Of a stretch of 47,767 nucleotides of DNA, positions 11,344 to 23,300 are shown one piece after another; position 1 is the stretch's first letter; the number at the start of each line of letters is the position of its first letter. The position numbers were made by a program, and so were the translations under genes. Below the pieces are notes generated by a model, which made no database searches, was not told the origin of the DNA, and was given only the letters and a program-made list of their open reading frames with translations. This DNA is from Xanthoparmelia taractica (lineage: Eukaryota > Ascomycota > Lecanoromycetes > Lecanorales > Parmeliaceae), in assembly GCA_033085395.1 (NCBI GenBank), contig JANQBS010000280.1, positions 1 to 47,767 of the forward strand, given 5' to 3'.

Positions 11344-11498
11344 TCACGTTGCCCCAGCCGGGTTCGAGTTAGAACCCTGGCGGATCAAATTAATTGTAGT
11401 AATGGCTAGGCTAATCATTAAGAATCGGGGCTATTTGTGTGGTATTTGTAGTATCTATTCCACTATACCATAGGGCCTTTGAATATTAGTCACGTTGC
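11344..11498 (-). repeat. tRNA-like, SINE-like insertion flanked by 9-bp direct repeats
   Basis: This stretch is not RIP-mutated although it borders RIP-type DNA. On the minus strand it holds tggtatagtgg (11460-11470), a perfect match to the pol III A-box consensus, and ggttctaactc (11366-11376), a B-box-like sequence. The sequences just outside them (ggcccta and tggggc) can pair like an acceptor stem. The A-to-B spacing is about 90 bp, too long for a plain tRNA, and the T-arm does not fold properly, so a functional tRNA is unlikely. The direct repeat tcacgttgc at 11344-11352 and 11490-11498 looks like a target-site duplication. A tRNA-derived SINE or tRNA relic is the best guess. Confidence 0.45.
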
Positions 11499-12629
11499 TA
11501 TTAGATAGATAAAGAAAAATCATTCAAAATACGCCTGCAGTCGCGATATCACGTGACTCAGCAAGCTTTCCACTACTGGGTAGCCCGCGCCCCCAGCACA
11601 TATTTATCACCACTGCGCGGTCCCCAGATCGTCCCTACTTTCGTCGCCCATGCGAGTCCCGCGCTAGGAGTGCTACGGCATCTTGATGCGAGCGGACCTT
11701 AGCTACCGAGAGGATCAGTTGGAGGATATGTGGTAAGAGCATTTGAAGACAAATTGATGGTGCCTTTAGAAGGAGAGGGTTACTATGGGCTTGGAAGCGG
11801 GTTGTGTTGCGTATATGCATCCGAAATAGAGTAATGTTCAATAAACCTTCGCGAACAACCAGATTCTCAGAGTGCAAAACGTGACCGCCTAAGATATTAA
11901 TTGCGTATCACAGGTCATTGAAATAATCTCGGCTATTATGTAGCGCTGGATTATACATTACGCTGAGTTTGGATACCGCGTAGTGCAGAAGGCATTGGGA
12001 GATTTCTCATAAACGATGAGAGTACAAGGGATGCTTCGCGGATTATCTCCGGGAACCTGAAGAGCTTAGATACAGATGACCTCGTAATGAGGAGAAGGAA
12101 AAGGAATATGAGGCTACTTTCTCAGCGCCTCAACTATGTATGCTAATGGTAAATTTTTCCCTACTAATACGATAACGAGACTTGATTGTTTGGCAACTAT
12201 TATGTGTTCATTCAGAGGGGTATTGGGTTCTAGATTAGTTCTTAGATATGTGGCTTTCAAGTCCAATGAATGTGATGCAAAGCGAGATCAATCGAAAGCC
12301 CAGTTGATCTAATCAGAACTGCTGCGTCGACCGCTGAAGGCGATGGTATCCTGCCAGTCCTTCGGAAGCTATATGAAATTTCGAGTCGAGGGAAGACGGA
12401 GGCGTCAAAAGGGTGTTAAAGCCAGACTGATATCAGATTGTAGGAAATAGGAATAGTACAAGTAGTGTCAATAGGGGTGCTACTAATAACACAGTTTGCA
12501 CTACGGCACTTTAAGATCCTCCCGCCTTAGATATCGCGCTAGAAATCTGTGGCGCGTTTTGGCGTCTGCGCGACAAAAACCACTTTAAAGGCATCCTGCC
12601 ATCTCAGAAACGAACATAAATCATAGTCG
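11499..12629. other. Intergenic region upstream of the Crb2/Rad9 gene
   Basis: Normal base composition and no supported gene. An 80-codon minus-strand frame (11635-11877) has no family features. Close to the downstream gene lies a ggcgcgttttggcg stretch (about 12551-12564) that might be a regulatory site, which is inference only. Confidence 0.4.
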
Positions 12630-15600
12630 ATGAGAGCTGATATGGACACTCAGCCTGATAGTATCGACATTTCCCAGCTGAGAGCATTCGCTCTCGGCTT
12701 AACCCATGACCAAGTGAGCAGCCCTATGCACCTAATGCCTGTCGCTGCGGGTATGCACGCACAACTAACCGCTATCTTCTCTTACAGTCTGATCGCGACA
12801 CGCCCCTAGCCACCGCGGCGTCTCGAAGCAATCAACATCCTCAGGCACACGCAACATCACTGACTGCCCCCCATCTCAAACACACCCACAATTCACATCT
12901 CCACCATCTTATTCACACTCAGTCATGGTCTGCAAGTCGCATATCCGGCTCCAGGACACATGGGCAACGGCATCCCGCTTCCCAGCCTGAGTTACCAAGC
13001 ACCATCCCCGAGTCTGTAAGGAGCAAGATGTTCACCATCGACAGCCAGTCCGAGGGCGACACCCAGCCCGTCTCTCAGTCAATCTACAGAGAATTTGCAA
13101 GCAGGCGCACGGAGCAGCTGGCTGCGAAGGAAGGACCTGGGAATCAGGAAGACATCAATCTGGAAGAGGAGGCCGCTTTGCGTAGTCTACATGAAGGCGA
13201 GACCGGCCACATCGATCTTCTCGGTGCATTTGAGCAGGCATCTCTCGTCGATAATGAGCACGCTGATACCGAACCCAAGGACGATGACACAGATCCTTTA
13301 TCGCAAGCGCTCGACGTTCGAGCAGACCTTTTCCCTGAATCAAAACGATTCAAACAGCCAAAGACGCCTGCTACTAATGGCAAGAAACGCAAGCGTGGGG
13401 TTGGGACAGGGTCTCAAGAAGATGCTACTACTCCCGGCCTACCAGTGAATCCTTTCGCAGGAGGTACTGGGGGTATGGATGGAATGATGCGACCCAGCCA
13501 AATGTTTGAAGCTACACAGGCGCTGACCTCACCCTTGGCGAATGTTGTACCGTCTGCTGAGCTTTCTGAGAGGCCATCGCCAGACATGTACGTTCTACAG
13601 CGCCCGACAACAGCAGTACCACTTTCATCGCCCGCTAATGCCTCACGCCTCCGCACCGTCCATCCAGTCACGGAGCCCCAAACTACATATATCTCCATGA
13701 AGGAGTCACAAGAAGCAAGAGAACGATACCTACAATCGTTGAAGGCCGCTGCAACCCTTTCCCCTGATGAGCTATCCGACGATGATTTCGGATCTGCAGA
13801 CACCCAGCTTCGAAGACGATCGAAGCAGAGGCGGATAGATACAGAAGCCAAGAACCAATTCGCTGGTCTAAAAGCGCGGGCCAGTCCAGTAATGCCTAGT
13901 CATTGTCGAGTTCGGCCGAGACGGACAAAAGACACGCCCAGTAGGGTTGGTACGCGTCAAGTTGGAATAAAACCCAGCGAGCCCGTGCTTATATCGGATG
14001 ATGCGCCGATGGAAGATACCCAAGGCAATGTTACTGAGGATGAAACAGAACGCGAAGAAGAGGTTCAAGCTGAAGACTATGATGATATGGATGAGCTGGC
14101 TGAAGAGAACAAGGAAAATGTCGAGGTACCGAGGACAGTCTCGCGGGTTCATCACACGACATCACAAGTTGTTACCTCACAACCCACGCCCTCACATCGG
14201 AATACACGACCGGGAAAGGGAGGTTCTCAGATAAGCAGAGTGGTGCAGGTTGAGGGCAGCTCTCAAAACACCAGATCTCAGGAGCCTGTAAAAGTTGTCG
14301 AAGGCGCAACTCAGCCAGACGCAATTGCAGATTCGCAGTTGTCTCAGGGCCCTATGAATCCAGAGCAGAAGTCCAAAGTCCAGGGTGCTAAAGGGTTTTC
14401 TGGGCCTCAATCGTCCTTAGACTCGCGGCTCCTCGTGTCGCAGTCTCAGTCATCACAGGGCTTACAACTCCCTACTTCGTCCGAAGGCAGAGTTAAAGGC
14501 CACGGGACTTTGGTAAATCCAGAAAGCAGTCCCCTGCTCCTCAAGAGTGCACAGGATATCGAAAATCTAAGCCGGAGGCTGCCACCAGTGTTTGCAGGCC
14601 CCTTACAAACAGAAGGACCGAGCGAAGAATCGGAACCTGAGTCACGGACAGGGCAGGAGCCGTCTGCATCTTCAGCACCGCAAAGCAGTCCATCGGAAGG
14701 TCATCATCTTCCAGTGACAACTCCAGTGCCAGCTCAAAGTACGATACCTGGGACGAGCCCCCCACCAAAGGAAATCAGTGTTCAGGACGAATCTACAGGA
14801 GGCTTCTCGAATTCGATGCCTTCTCCAAGGGCTACGCCCAAGTCTGCATCAAAGGCAGCACCGAGCCACTCTATCACTGAGCAGTCGCGGCCTTCTACAC
14901 TTTTCGAGACCGCACAAGAACAGCTGGCTGAGTCGCCTTCCAATTCACGTCCGCAGCGAGCTGAGAAAGCTTCTCCAGGTAAACAGACGTCCCCAACGAA
15001 GAAGAGGCTCTCAAGAACCATCAGCGAAATTGCAGCCGATCCTACACCTCCCGACGTAATTGGAGAAATAGACGTTGACATCAATATATTGAGCAACGAA
15101 GACATCGAGTTTCAGAATGCCATTAGTGGTCCCAGTCCTATTGGACCCGCCAGGAAGAGGCGGCGAGGGCGCCAGGGCCTTGCCCTGCAAGTTGCATACC
15201 AGGAGCCTAATAAACTACCTCCGGCCCCTCGCTCTCCTCTACGACGCTCCTTCAATTCAGAGCCACCAGGATCTTCAGCAATCTCTCCCATCACTCCTCA
15301 TCCAACATCTGAAGCAGAGAGGTCAAGCTCAGTACTGCGGAAATCAGCTCCAGAACAGCAGGCTCCAACCAAAGGGGATACAGTTTCGGAGCCCAAGGAT
15401 TGCCCCATTCCGAAATCACCAGTAACGACACGGGTGACCTCTGTGTCCAAGATTGCTGAGTTACCTACCGCTTCCAGAGTTGCCAGCACGCCTCAGGCCA
15501 GAGATGCATCCGTTCCTGCACATGTACCCGCTTTACAGACAAATGTTCTGTCCGCTGATCAAGGCCCAGACAGTGTCCGCCGCATGACAGCACCGAATCG

Positions 15601-17053
15601 GGTTTTTGCACATTTCAACGGCACAAATCCTGCTTACCACCCAGCCACATGCTTGGAGATGATGGGTGGCGACGATCCTCGCTATCGCATCCGATTTGAA
15701 GACGGCACCGTGGATGTCATTAGTGGATATGGCGTCAAACGGTTAGAACTACGGGCTGGAGATGTAGTGAAGGTCGATCTCCCAGGGGCCCGCAAACTGA
15801 ATTACGTTGTCGAAGGAGTGCAGGATCAACATGTTTCCACTGTTGCCAGAGACCCGGTGACACCTTCTCGCCGTGGCCGTACTGCTCCCATTAACGACTC
15901 GGCTTTCCCTGAAGTAGATGTTTACGGTAATGCCACAGTATTGCTGTCTCCCAAGCAACGACAATCTGTTGGCGGTGACCAACCAGAGAGCTCGCAGATT
16001 GCTGTACCTCTGACACTGGTCTATCTTACCCAAACGATGTGGACAGCTTTCAAGGATCGACAATACACACACTTGTCGAACAAAATACAGACCATGACTG
16101 GCCTACAGACACCGTCTGAGCGACCCTCGACGCCTTCTACTCCATCCTCACGCACTCGTCGCGTCAAATCTTCTGGGCTAGCCCAAGCTCATTCCGCGAT
16201 TGTTGGGAACATCGCAGGCGGCGGGATTTTCAGGAACATGGCCTTCGCCATTACCAACATTGACCGCGCCGACGAAAACGAGCGAACCAAGAACCATATC
16301 GTTGCCAACGGTGGTAACATTCTTCGTACTGGCCTGGACGAGCTCTTTCACATACCCACTCTTCCTCGTACGACCAGTCCAACCGACCCCAATGCTGATA
16401 CCTCGTTTCATCTGACACCACCCGCCAAAGAGGTCGGCTTCACCTGCCTCATAGCAGACAAACACTGTCGCACCGCTAAGTTTATCCAAGCTCTTGCCCT
16501 TGGAATCCCGTGTCTCTCCACGCGGTGGATCACACACTGTGTGGCCAAGCAACGTGTTTTGCCTTGGGCACCGTATCTGCTTCCGTCAGGCGAATCCGCG
16601 TTCCTGGGCGGCGCCGTGCGCTCTCGCGTCTTGCAACCATTTGACACCGAGAAAGCCACATTGTCTGATATTGTGGAAACCAGACCAAGAATGCTGAAAG
16701 ACGCTTCTGTGCTTATCATCATGGAAAAGGGCCAGGAGAAGAGCATGCAGCAGCACCCCCTGATCACTCACGCGCTCGGAGCGAGCAAGATATCCAGGGC
16801 CATCAGCGATGCGTCGGCAGCAAAGGCAGTGGCGGACGCTCAAGCCCTGGGTGAGCCATGGGACTGGGTCTTTAGCTATGATAAAGCGCAGGAGGTCGAA
16901 GAGAAGCTGTTTGGAGGGAACAGCGCGGGCAAGAAACGAAAGCGTGGTCGAGATAGCGAGACTGGGCCTGTGGGCAAGAAGGGGAAGACGAGGGTGGTGG
17001 GGAATGAATTTGTGATTCAGAGTTTGATACTTGGTATGCTGATTGAAGAGTGA
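12630..17053 (+). CDS. DNA-damage checkpoint mediator, Crb2/Rad9 (53BP1-like)
   Basis: The predicted nuclear scaffold recruits checkpoint kinases to DNA breaks. The gene has two exons, 12630-12713 and 12788-17053, with a 74-nt intron (gtgagc...ttacag, branch actaac), giving about 1449 residues. The ATG at 12630 is the first possible one, because an in-frame TAG lies just before it. The ATG at 12642 has a better Kozak context and may be the real start. The N-terminal two thirds is low complexity and rich in SQ/TQ sites, the family's ATM/ATR target cluster. Residues about 965-1045 form a Tudor-like domain (RVFAHFNG...YRIRFEDGTVDVISG), which in relatives binds methylated histone H4. Residues about 1169 to 1400 form the tandem BRCT region (GGGIFRNMAFAITN; PCLSTRWITHCVA), followed by a basic tail with KKRKR. 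Ortholog-level naming is family knowledge; length and domain order fit Crb2/Rad9. Confidence 0.9.
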
Positions 17054-18645
17054 GGAATGGGCATTTGTAGCATTCTGCCGCGATGGATGTTGGATATGAG
17101 GGCGGAATGTGATGGTGGATAGACAATCAGCATCACCACTTATGCCTATGCATGTGTGCGCGTTGCCGATAGTGTGGAGAACATATCAAACCACGGTTCC
17201 GTACCGTTGACCCAACCTTGGCCCCATATTTGACAATGCCATATCATCCAGAAACTTTATCAATGGCTTTCAAGGCTTACACACTTGTCCAAAGAAGACA
17301 GGTAGGTTTGGCTTCACCCATGGCCTTTTTTCCCTTTCTTTTCTTTTCTTACATTTCCTTACACCTTCTTGCATATCCTCATCCTGTTTCAAAGTCACCG
17401 CAGCCCGAGGACTTTATGCTGTTTTCACGATGAACCCTGCCCCTCTTGCCCCTCTGCTCTACAACCCCCTTATCAAACTTCGCTCCCCTCCCCCTCGCCG
17501 TGCTTCCCGTCCTCCCAATAGAGGATAGGTGCTCTACCGTCTCCTCCCCCCCCCCCCCCCTTAACGCTCCACCCTTCACCTTTCATTACTACTAGTGTCG
17601 TCCGCAAGAATCAAACACAATCAAGCACAAAAAGCCGCAAGACGGCCCATGTCCAGTCGGTAAGCATGGCGATTTTGTGCGCGCGCTGCTGGCTGGATGA
17701 GCGCAAGGGAACGGACTGGGAGGTTGATTAAGGGGGTGGAGTCTGCGTTGGAGAGCGATCGAGTGTGAGCTTACTTATTACCCATGAACCCCCTTCCCGT
17801 TTTTACGAGAACAGCAAATCGAGATATTCCCTTTTCCTTCTTTCTACGTAGGCAATTATTCCCGGTTCCTGGAATCACCCCGCCCGCCCGCATCTGCGTC
17901 TATATATATACCTACTGAAACGACCCAGATAGATCCGAGATGAACATGTATACAGCGGTTGATCGAGCGGTTCGCTAGATTCGTAACCAGGTTCAGGCTG
18001 GACATACACACAGAGCGGCAGTCGAGCGATTCGCTGGATGTTGTGCCGAGAAGCTCGATAAGTTCGAGCGACGGCGTTGTTTCGGCTACGAGAGCGCGTC
18101 GTCCTGGCGGACTGGAACAAGCGGCTTGTTCGGTGGTGCGTTGAGTAGCGTGTTTTCCTTTGGGGGGATTGCCTATGGGATAAGGGGTAAGGTGCTAGGG
18201 GTTGGGGGTTGGGATTCATGGAGTTGGGGGAAAGAAGCTGCTTGTGTATTTTTGGATTTGGGATTCGGGCGATTCGGGCGAATGGCTGGGTCATGATATT
18301 GTGTGGTGTGTCTTCGTATATTGATTTATTCTCCTCTCAAAAGTTCTTCCTTGTAGAGACCAGACCGTCTAGGTAGTGACAGCCCTATCTCAATCCCAGC
18401 CTAGCTGATTTTGGGCTGAATCAAGGCTCGAGAACTATACTCGATGCAGCAATCTAGATTTGGACCTCGGCTTGCACAGCTTCTCCCACCCCTCCAATCC
18501 AGCAAACTAATAACAGTCTTTACAGTTACCCCCGATCCTGCTGCCTCCCTTCCTCTAGACTCCTTTTCCTACACCTCCCTCCATCTATTCTATCAAGTTC
18601 ACACTCCTCAATCCACGTTCTTCAGTCCTCTTGCGCCTATTCAAG
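17054..18645. other. Intergenic, with pyrimidine-rich leader and poly(C) run
   Basis: No supported gene. A run of 15 C lies at 17546-17560. A plus-strand frame without an ATG stays open from about 17968 to 18296, and a 139-codon minus-strand frame overlaps it; neither shows a family signature. The last 150 bp before 18646 are CT-rich, typical of a fungal promoter and 5' leader for the nitronate monooxygenase gene. Confidence 0.45.
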
Positions 18646-19879
18646 ATGCCTTTTGATACGGCCCTCACACGCCGGCTTGGGATCAAGGGTATGCATCCCT
18701 CCATGCAGCATTGCAACATAAGCATGCTAATGACTGGTAGTCCCCGTCGTGCAAGGAGGCATGCAATGGGTCGGCTACGCAGAGCTGGCTTCTGCCGTGT
18801 CCAACGCCGGCGGCTTAGGCATCGTATGTACAATATCCCTCTACCCTTCCCCTGGCTCACTCCCACCACACTCCCCTCCCAGAAAACACCCGCTAACGTC
18901 TCATCCTCCCCTCCCTCAACAGCTCACAGCCCTCACCCAACCCACCCCCGCCGCCCTCCGCGCCGAGATCCGCCGCTGCAAATCAATGACCCCGCACCCC
19001 TTCGCCGTAAACCTGACCCTCCTCCCCGCCCTCGTCCCCCCAGACTACAGCGCCTACGCCCAAGCAATCATAGACTCCAACATCACCATCGTCGAAACAG
19101 CCGGCAACTCCCCCGGCCCCATCATCAAACAATTAAAAAACGCCGGCTGCACCGTCTTGCACAAATGCACCACGATCCGGCATGCCCGCAGCGCCGTCGC
19201 CCTCGGCGTCGATTTCTTGTCTATAGACGGCTTCGAGTGCGCAGGGCACGTGGGCGAGAGCGATATCACGAACTTCATATTGCTGGGTCGGGCGCGGCAG
19301 AGCCTGAGCGTGCCGTTTATCGCGAGCGGGGGCTTCGCGGACGGGCAGGGGTTGGCGGCGGCGCTGGCGCTGGGGGCTGAGGGGATTAATATGGGGACGA
19401 GGTTCATGTGTACGGTTGAGGCGCCCATCCATCGGAATATCAAGGATGCGATTGTGGAGGCGCAGGAGACGGATACGGAGTTGGTGCTGCGGAGGTGGCG
19501 GAACACGAGTCGCTTGTTTGGGAATAAGGTTGCCAAGGAGGCGGTGAGGGTGGAGCGGGAGAGCAAGAGCGGGAAGTTCGAGGATGTGGCGCCGTTGGTT
19601 AGCGGGAAGAGGGGGCGGGAGGTGTTTGTGAATGGGGATGTGGATTATGGCGTTTGGACGGCGGGGCAGGTTATCGGGTTGATTCATGATGTACCGTCTT
19701 GTCGGGAGTTGGTGGAGAGGATCGAGCGCGAGGCGGAGGAGACGTTGGAGAGAGCTGGCTCGCTCGTTGTGGGTCGTGGGTGGAGGCTAAGGGAAAGGCA
19801 ACCTCCGCCTGGGGAGGTCGGGAAGGATGTGAATAACCCTGGCGCCGAACTGTGGGGGATTGGAAAGCAGAAGCTTTAG
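18646..19879 (+). CDS. Nitronate monooxygenase (2-nitropropane dioxygenase family)
   Basis: An FMN-dependent enzyme that oxidises alkyl nitronates such as propionate-3-nitronate, a toxic nitro compound. Exons are 18646-18688, 18741-18823 and 18923-19879, and the introns (52 and 99 nt) have canonical ends, giving 360 residues. The ATG context aagATG and the N-terminal core PVVQGGMQWVG fit the family. Other landmarks are the ECAGHVG motif, whose His (about residue 151) matches the family's catalytic base, and the FMN-phosphate region PFIASGGFADGQGLAAALALGAEGINMGTRF split over two beta-alpha units of a TIM barrel. Exon 3 is markedly GC-rich. No signal peptide is seen, so cytosol is assumed. The substrate is family inference. 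Confidence 0.92.
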
Positions 19880-20319
19880 TCATCATAGAAATAGATCGTC
19901 GTTCGTGGCTTCGAGCTCTCATTTTTCATAGGTATAGTGTACAAATAAAAGACTAGCATTGTTGACGCATGACTTACAATAAACATCTCGGACTCCATGA
20001 GAACTTCGAGGAAAACATTGCATACACCTCCTTCATATCTCTGAACAACCCCGTTAGAAAAAATTACATACGTCTTCTCATATCCCAGCATGGAGCCATG
20101 AGAGAATGTTCGTCGTAACCGTCGTAGGATCTAAAGGTATCAGTGTACGTTCCGAGGATTTTCAGTCCTCGAAGTAAGCGTCGTGAAAGTTTATCGACCT
20201 GGACCGGTTCCTGTTGTGGGTGCTTTGTCGGTGCTTCTTTCCAAACGGTCTTGATCCGCGGCCTTCGTTCCCCATACCAAATATCTCATCCATCATAACC
20301 AAACATCCTGGTCTCCATG
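19880..20319. other. Convergent intergenic region
   Basis: This is the 3' side of both the nitronate monooxygenase (+) and the RNA polymerase gene (-). I see no coding frame of interest. It must hold both transcription ends. Confidence 0.4.
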
Positions 20320-23300
20320 TCAGCAATCATCAACCCCCCAATCCCATGCACCAAACTCGTCATCATCTTCTTCGTCCTCGACCCTCGGTCCTCCCTCCCT
20401 CTCAAACATCTCCTTCCTCATCGCCCCATTAACAAGCTTTCTATCCAGCTTGAAAGAATCAAACACTTCTCCAACAACAGGCCTGTAAGTTCCTCGTCCG
20501 CGCGCCGTTGCTTTGATCTCGCCTAGTTCGATGCCAGCCACGTGCCAGATGAATTTCGACTTATGGTAATGGTGAAAAGCTACGGAAGCTTTGAGCAGAT
20601 CCCAATACGATGAACGGCCGCGCGCGTGATCGCGCTGCCAGCGGCTTATACTATCCGATGTCTCGCCCGGCGGACAGTCGTCTAGAGTGGGTTTGAGATT
20701 GACGAAATCGGCGCGGCATTTCTCGACAAGGTTCCGAAAGGTCATGGCGTCGGACTTTCTAGGCGGACGAATCTCTTCGTCGACGTCTTCTATTTTGGCG
20801 TGTTTGCTCCAGAATATGTTTATATCTTTCAGACCCGTCTCAAGATTCTTCAGAACATTTGCCAGAAGTCTGTCGCTTTTGGCCTCCGCGTATTCTTCAT
20901 TCCGTATCCGGAATAGGTCATCATCTCGTGCACTGACGTCGATGAAGCGCTTGTCAAACTCGTGCAACGCCTTTTGCCTGACTCCTTTAGCAATAACAAA
21001 GACCAAATGATCGATCAGATTGTCCGTCGGATTTGCCTTTTGTCTGTCTCTATATGCTGGTCTCGGAAGTGTACGGGACAGCCCGTTTTTCACAAGGTAC
21101 GCAACCCATTTCGCGTTGTCGAATTGGAATCCGCCTTTCGCGCTGTCTACAAGCTTTCCTAATAGTACAGCTATCGAGATTGCCTGCGGGCTGTCGATGG
21201 ATTTCTCATGATAACAGTAAGCTTCATGATACGATGTGCATCTGCCGAGCATATTGAATTGAAGATTGAAATTGAAAGCATGGCGTAGGAACTTATTGGC
21301 GTAGTCAGGGTATGTTAAGATATCTGCCACTGTCAAAGTATCCTTTTCGATGCCGTAAGATTTAAGCTGAGTAGATTCGCGCTGAGTAGCAAATGGAGGG
21401 ATATCGGCATTTCTGAATGGCTGCACGATATCCGGATCCCAGCAGACCCATGCCTGGTCGCCGTCGTAGTCGCCACTGACAGGTCATGTTAGCTGGTCAA
21501 TTCCAACCCCAACGTCTAGATACTTACCCTGATAATTTACTCGCCAATGAGACCGAGCCTTTTGAAGGGAAGACAATGACATCTCTGTAAATCATCAATT
21601 CCGGCTTAAAAATAGCACGAACCTGCCATTCTGTCAGACGACTTTCTAGTGGTTCTACCCCCCAAGAGGTATATGACAATGGAGATATTCGTTACCTTTT
21701 GAACATCAGAGGGTAGGTGAGCTGGTGAGCGAGCAACAAGAACATCCACGTTGTGTAGCATCGATTGATCAAAGCCCGACTTGGGATCGCGGAAGACGCT
21801 GGAGAATCCAAGGTGGATCTCGTCCTCCTCAAGAATGGCCAATGGATCTGCGATCATGTAGGCATATGTGGATTGTCCCAGTCCGATGTTCATCTTGTTC
21901 TCCAATTTAAGACAGTAAGCTTTGATGACTCGATACAGCTGGTCTTTCAAGAAACGACAAGTTTTGGGCTGGAAGCCATGCTGTTGAATTTTGTAAGCCG
22001 CAGAAAGACTCAGATGAGAGACAGAAGTACTTCGGTGAACCAATTGATTGTCTCTGCTGTGGATAAAGGTAAGCCACCCTGCATCTCGATCCCGCCGTGT
22101 TTGGCCCTTTCCCCTGTGATGGGATTGATCTCCTGGTTCCATTTCCGAAGGGCCAACCCAGAGTCCATAGCTACCTCGAGTTCATCTACACGAGCCGTAA
22201 GATCCTGTTCAAGCAGATTCGCAAATACACGTGGTGGTACGCCTCTGTCCACTAGGATTGGGAGTAGTTGAAAATTCAACGAGCTCGAGGAAAGTTTCTT
22301 CGCCCATGCGTTGACATCAAGCGTTACCCGTGCGGGCTCAGGATATATCTCGTCTCGGGGATGTCCCTCGAACTTCAACTGCTTGTCCGTGATTTCAATC
22401 CAATAGTTTCGGCCACTTTCAGACGGAGTCTCATCCTGAGCATCGACCATCCACATTCCTTTTGCGCCCCCTATCCTGCCTTGGAAAACACTAGGGACAT
22501 AGTCTAAGCCAAGGCATTCCGCCACTCCCCGTGCAGCTCCTCGAGAGATCCGAGCACAACCCTGGGATTGTCAGATGTCGTTACCTTCCAAGTTCAGGAA
22601 GCCTTACATCGTTCATGACAGGTGCTTTGGATGTTGAAGGATTCGTCTGCCTCTTTTTCTCGTCCGAACGTTTGCAGCTGAGGCGCCACTGTCCAGGGCT
22701 ATCTGCACGTGCATCGTCTGCCCTAAAGATTTCTGTTGGTGAAAATTCCACCGTTGGGACCGTACTGCTGACACCTTGATACATGGTCAGCAGCAGTCAA
22801 ACATGAGGAGAGTCTAGGAATCACCTAGCCCTAGACGAGCGAAGAATTTCAGTAATGGCTCTTTTGCGTTGGCTTTGAATGGCATGAACCATTCCAACAT
22901 CTCTCTGACAGTGATGCGCGGTCGATCAAGAAGGCGTGGGTCGGCTTCGCCAGGCTTTTTCCCGTCCCTAAATCCGATGCCATCTTCAGCGAAAAGGTAT
23001 ATCCGAGAGCGACTATCTTGCATAGTGGCCCGTGTCCCTTTCTTCTTAGAGTCTTCAGGTTTCGTATAGAAAGCGCGCCACGTGCGTCCGAGGAATTTGT
23101 GGTCCGTATCTACAAGCCAATTGATGATTGTCTCGCGAGCGGAAGTATGATACTGTTTAAGATATGATGGTAGATCCTCAGGACCAAGCCCTGGCATCGC
23201 TAGTATACAAAATCGATCACTGCCGAATTGACGAGACAAACGGTTAGAAGGGTCCAATTTCAGAGGATTCAATTGGAATTCAAAGCATGGTCCCTTTGAC

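Noticed and set aside
11349..11478. Functional tRNA gene
   Set aside because: A and B boxes are about 90 bp apart, the T-arm and anticodon arm do not fold, and flanking direct repeats suggest insertion.
17875..18294. 139-codon minus-strand ORF
   Set aside because: Arg/Pro/Ser-rich translation of GC-biased DNA with an equally long open frame on the other strand; no domain signature.
18631..19380. 249-codon ORF overlapping the nitronate monooxygenase
   Set aside because: Arg/Pro-rich shadow of the GC-rich real gene in another frame, reading through its introns.
21981..22030. Apparent frameshift in the RdRP gene
   Set aside because: A 50-nt intron (gtactt...caacag, branch cttac) restores the frame in phase 0 and gives the expected family text.
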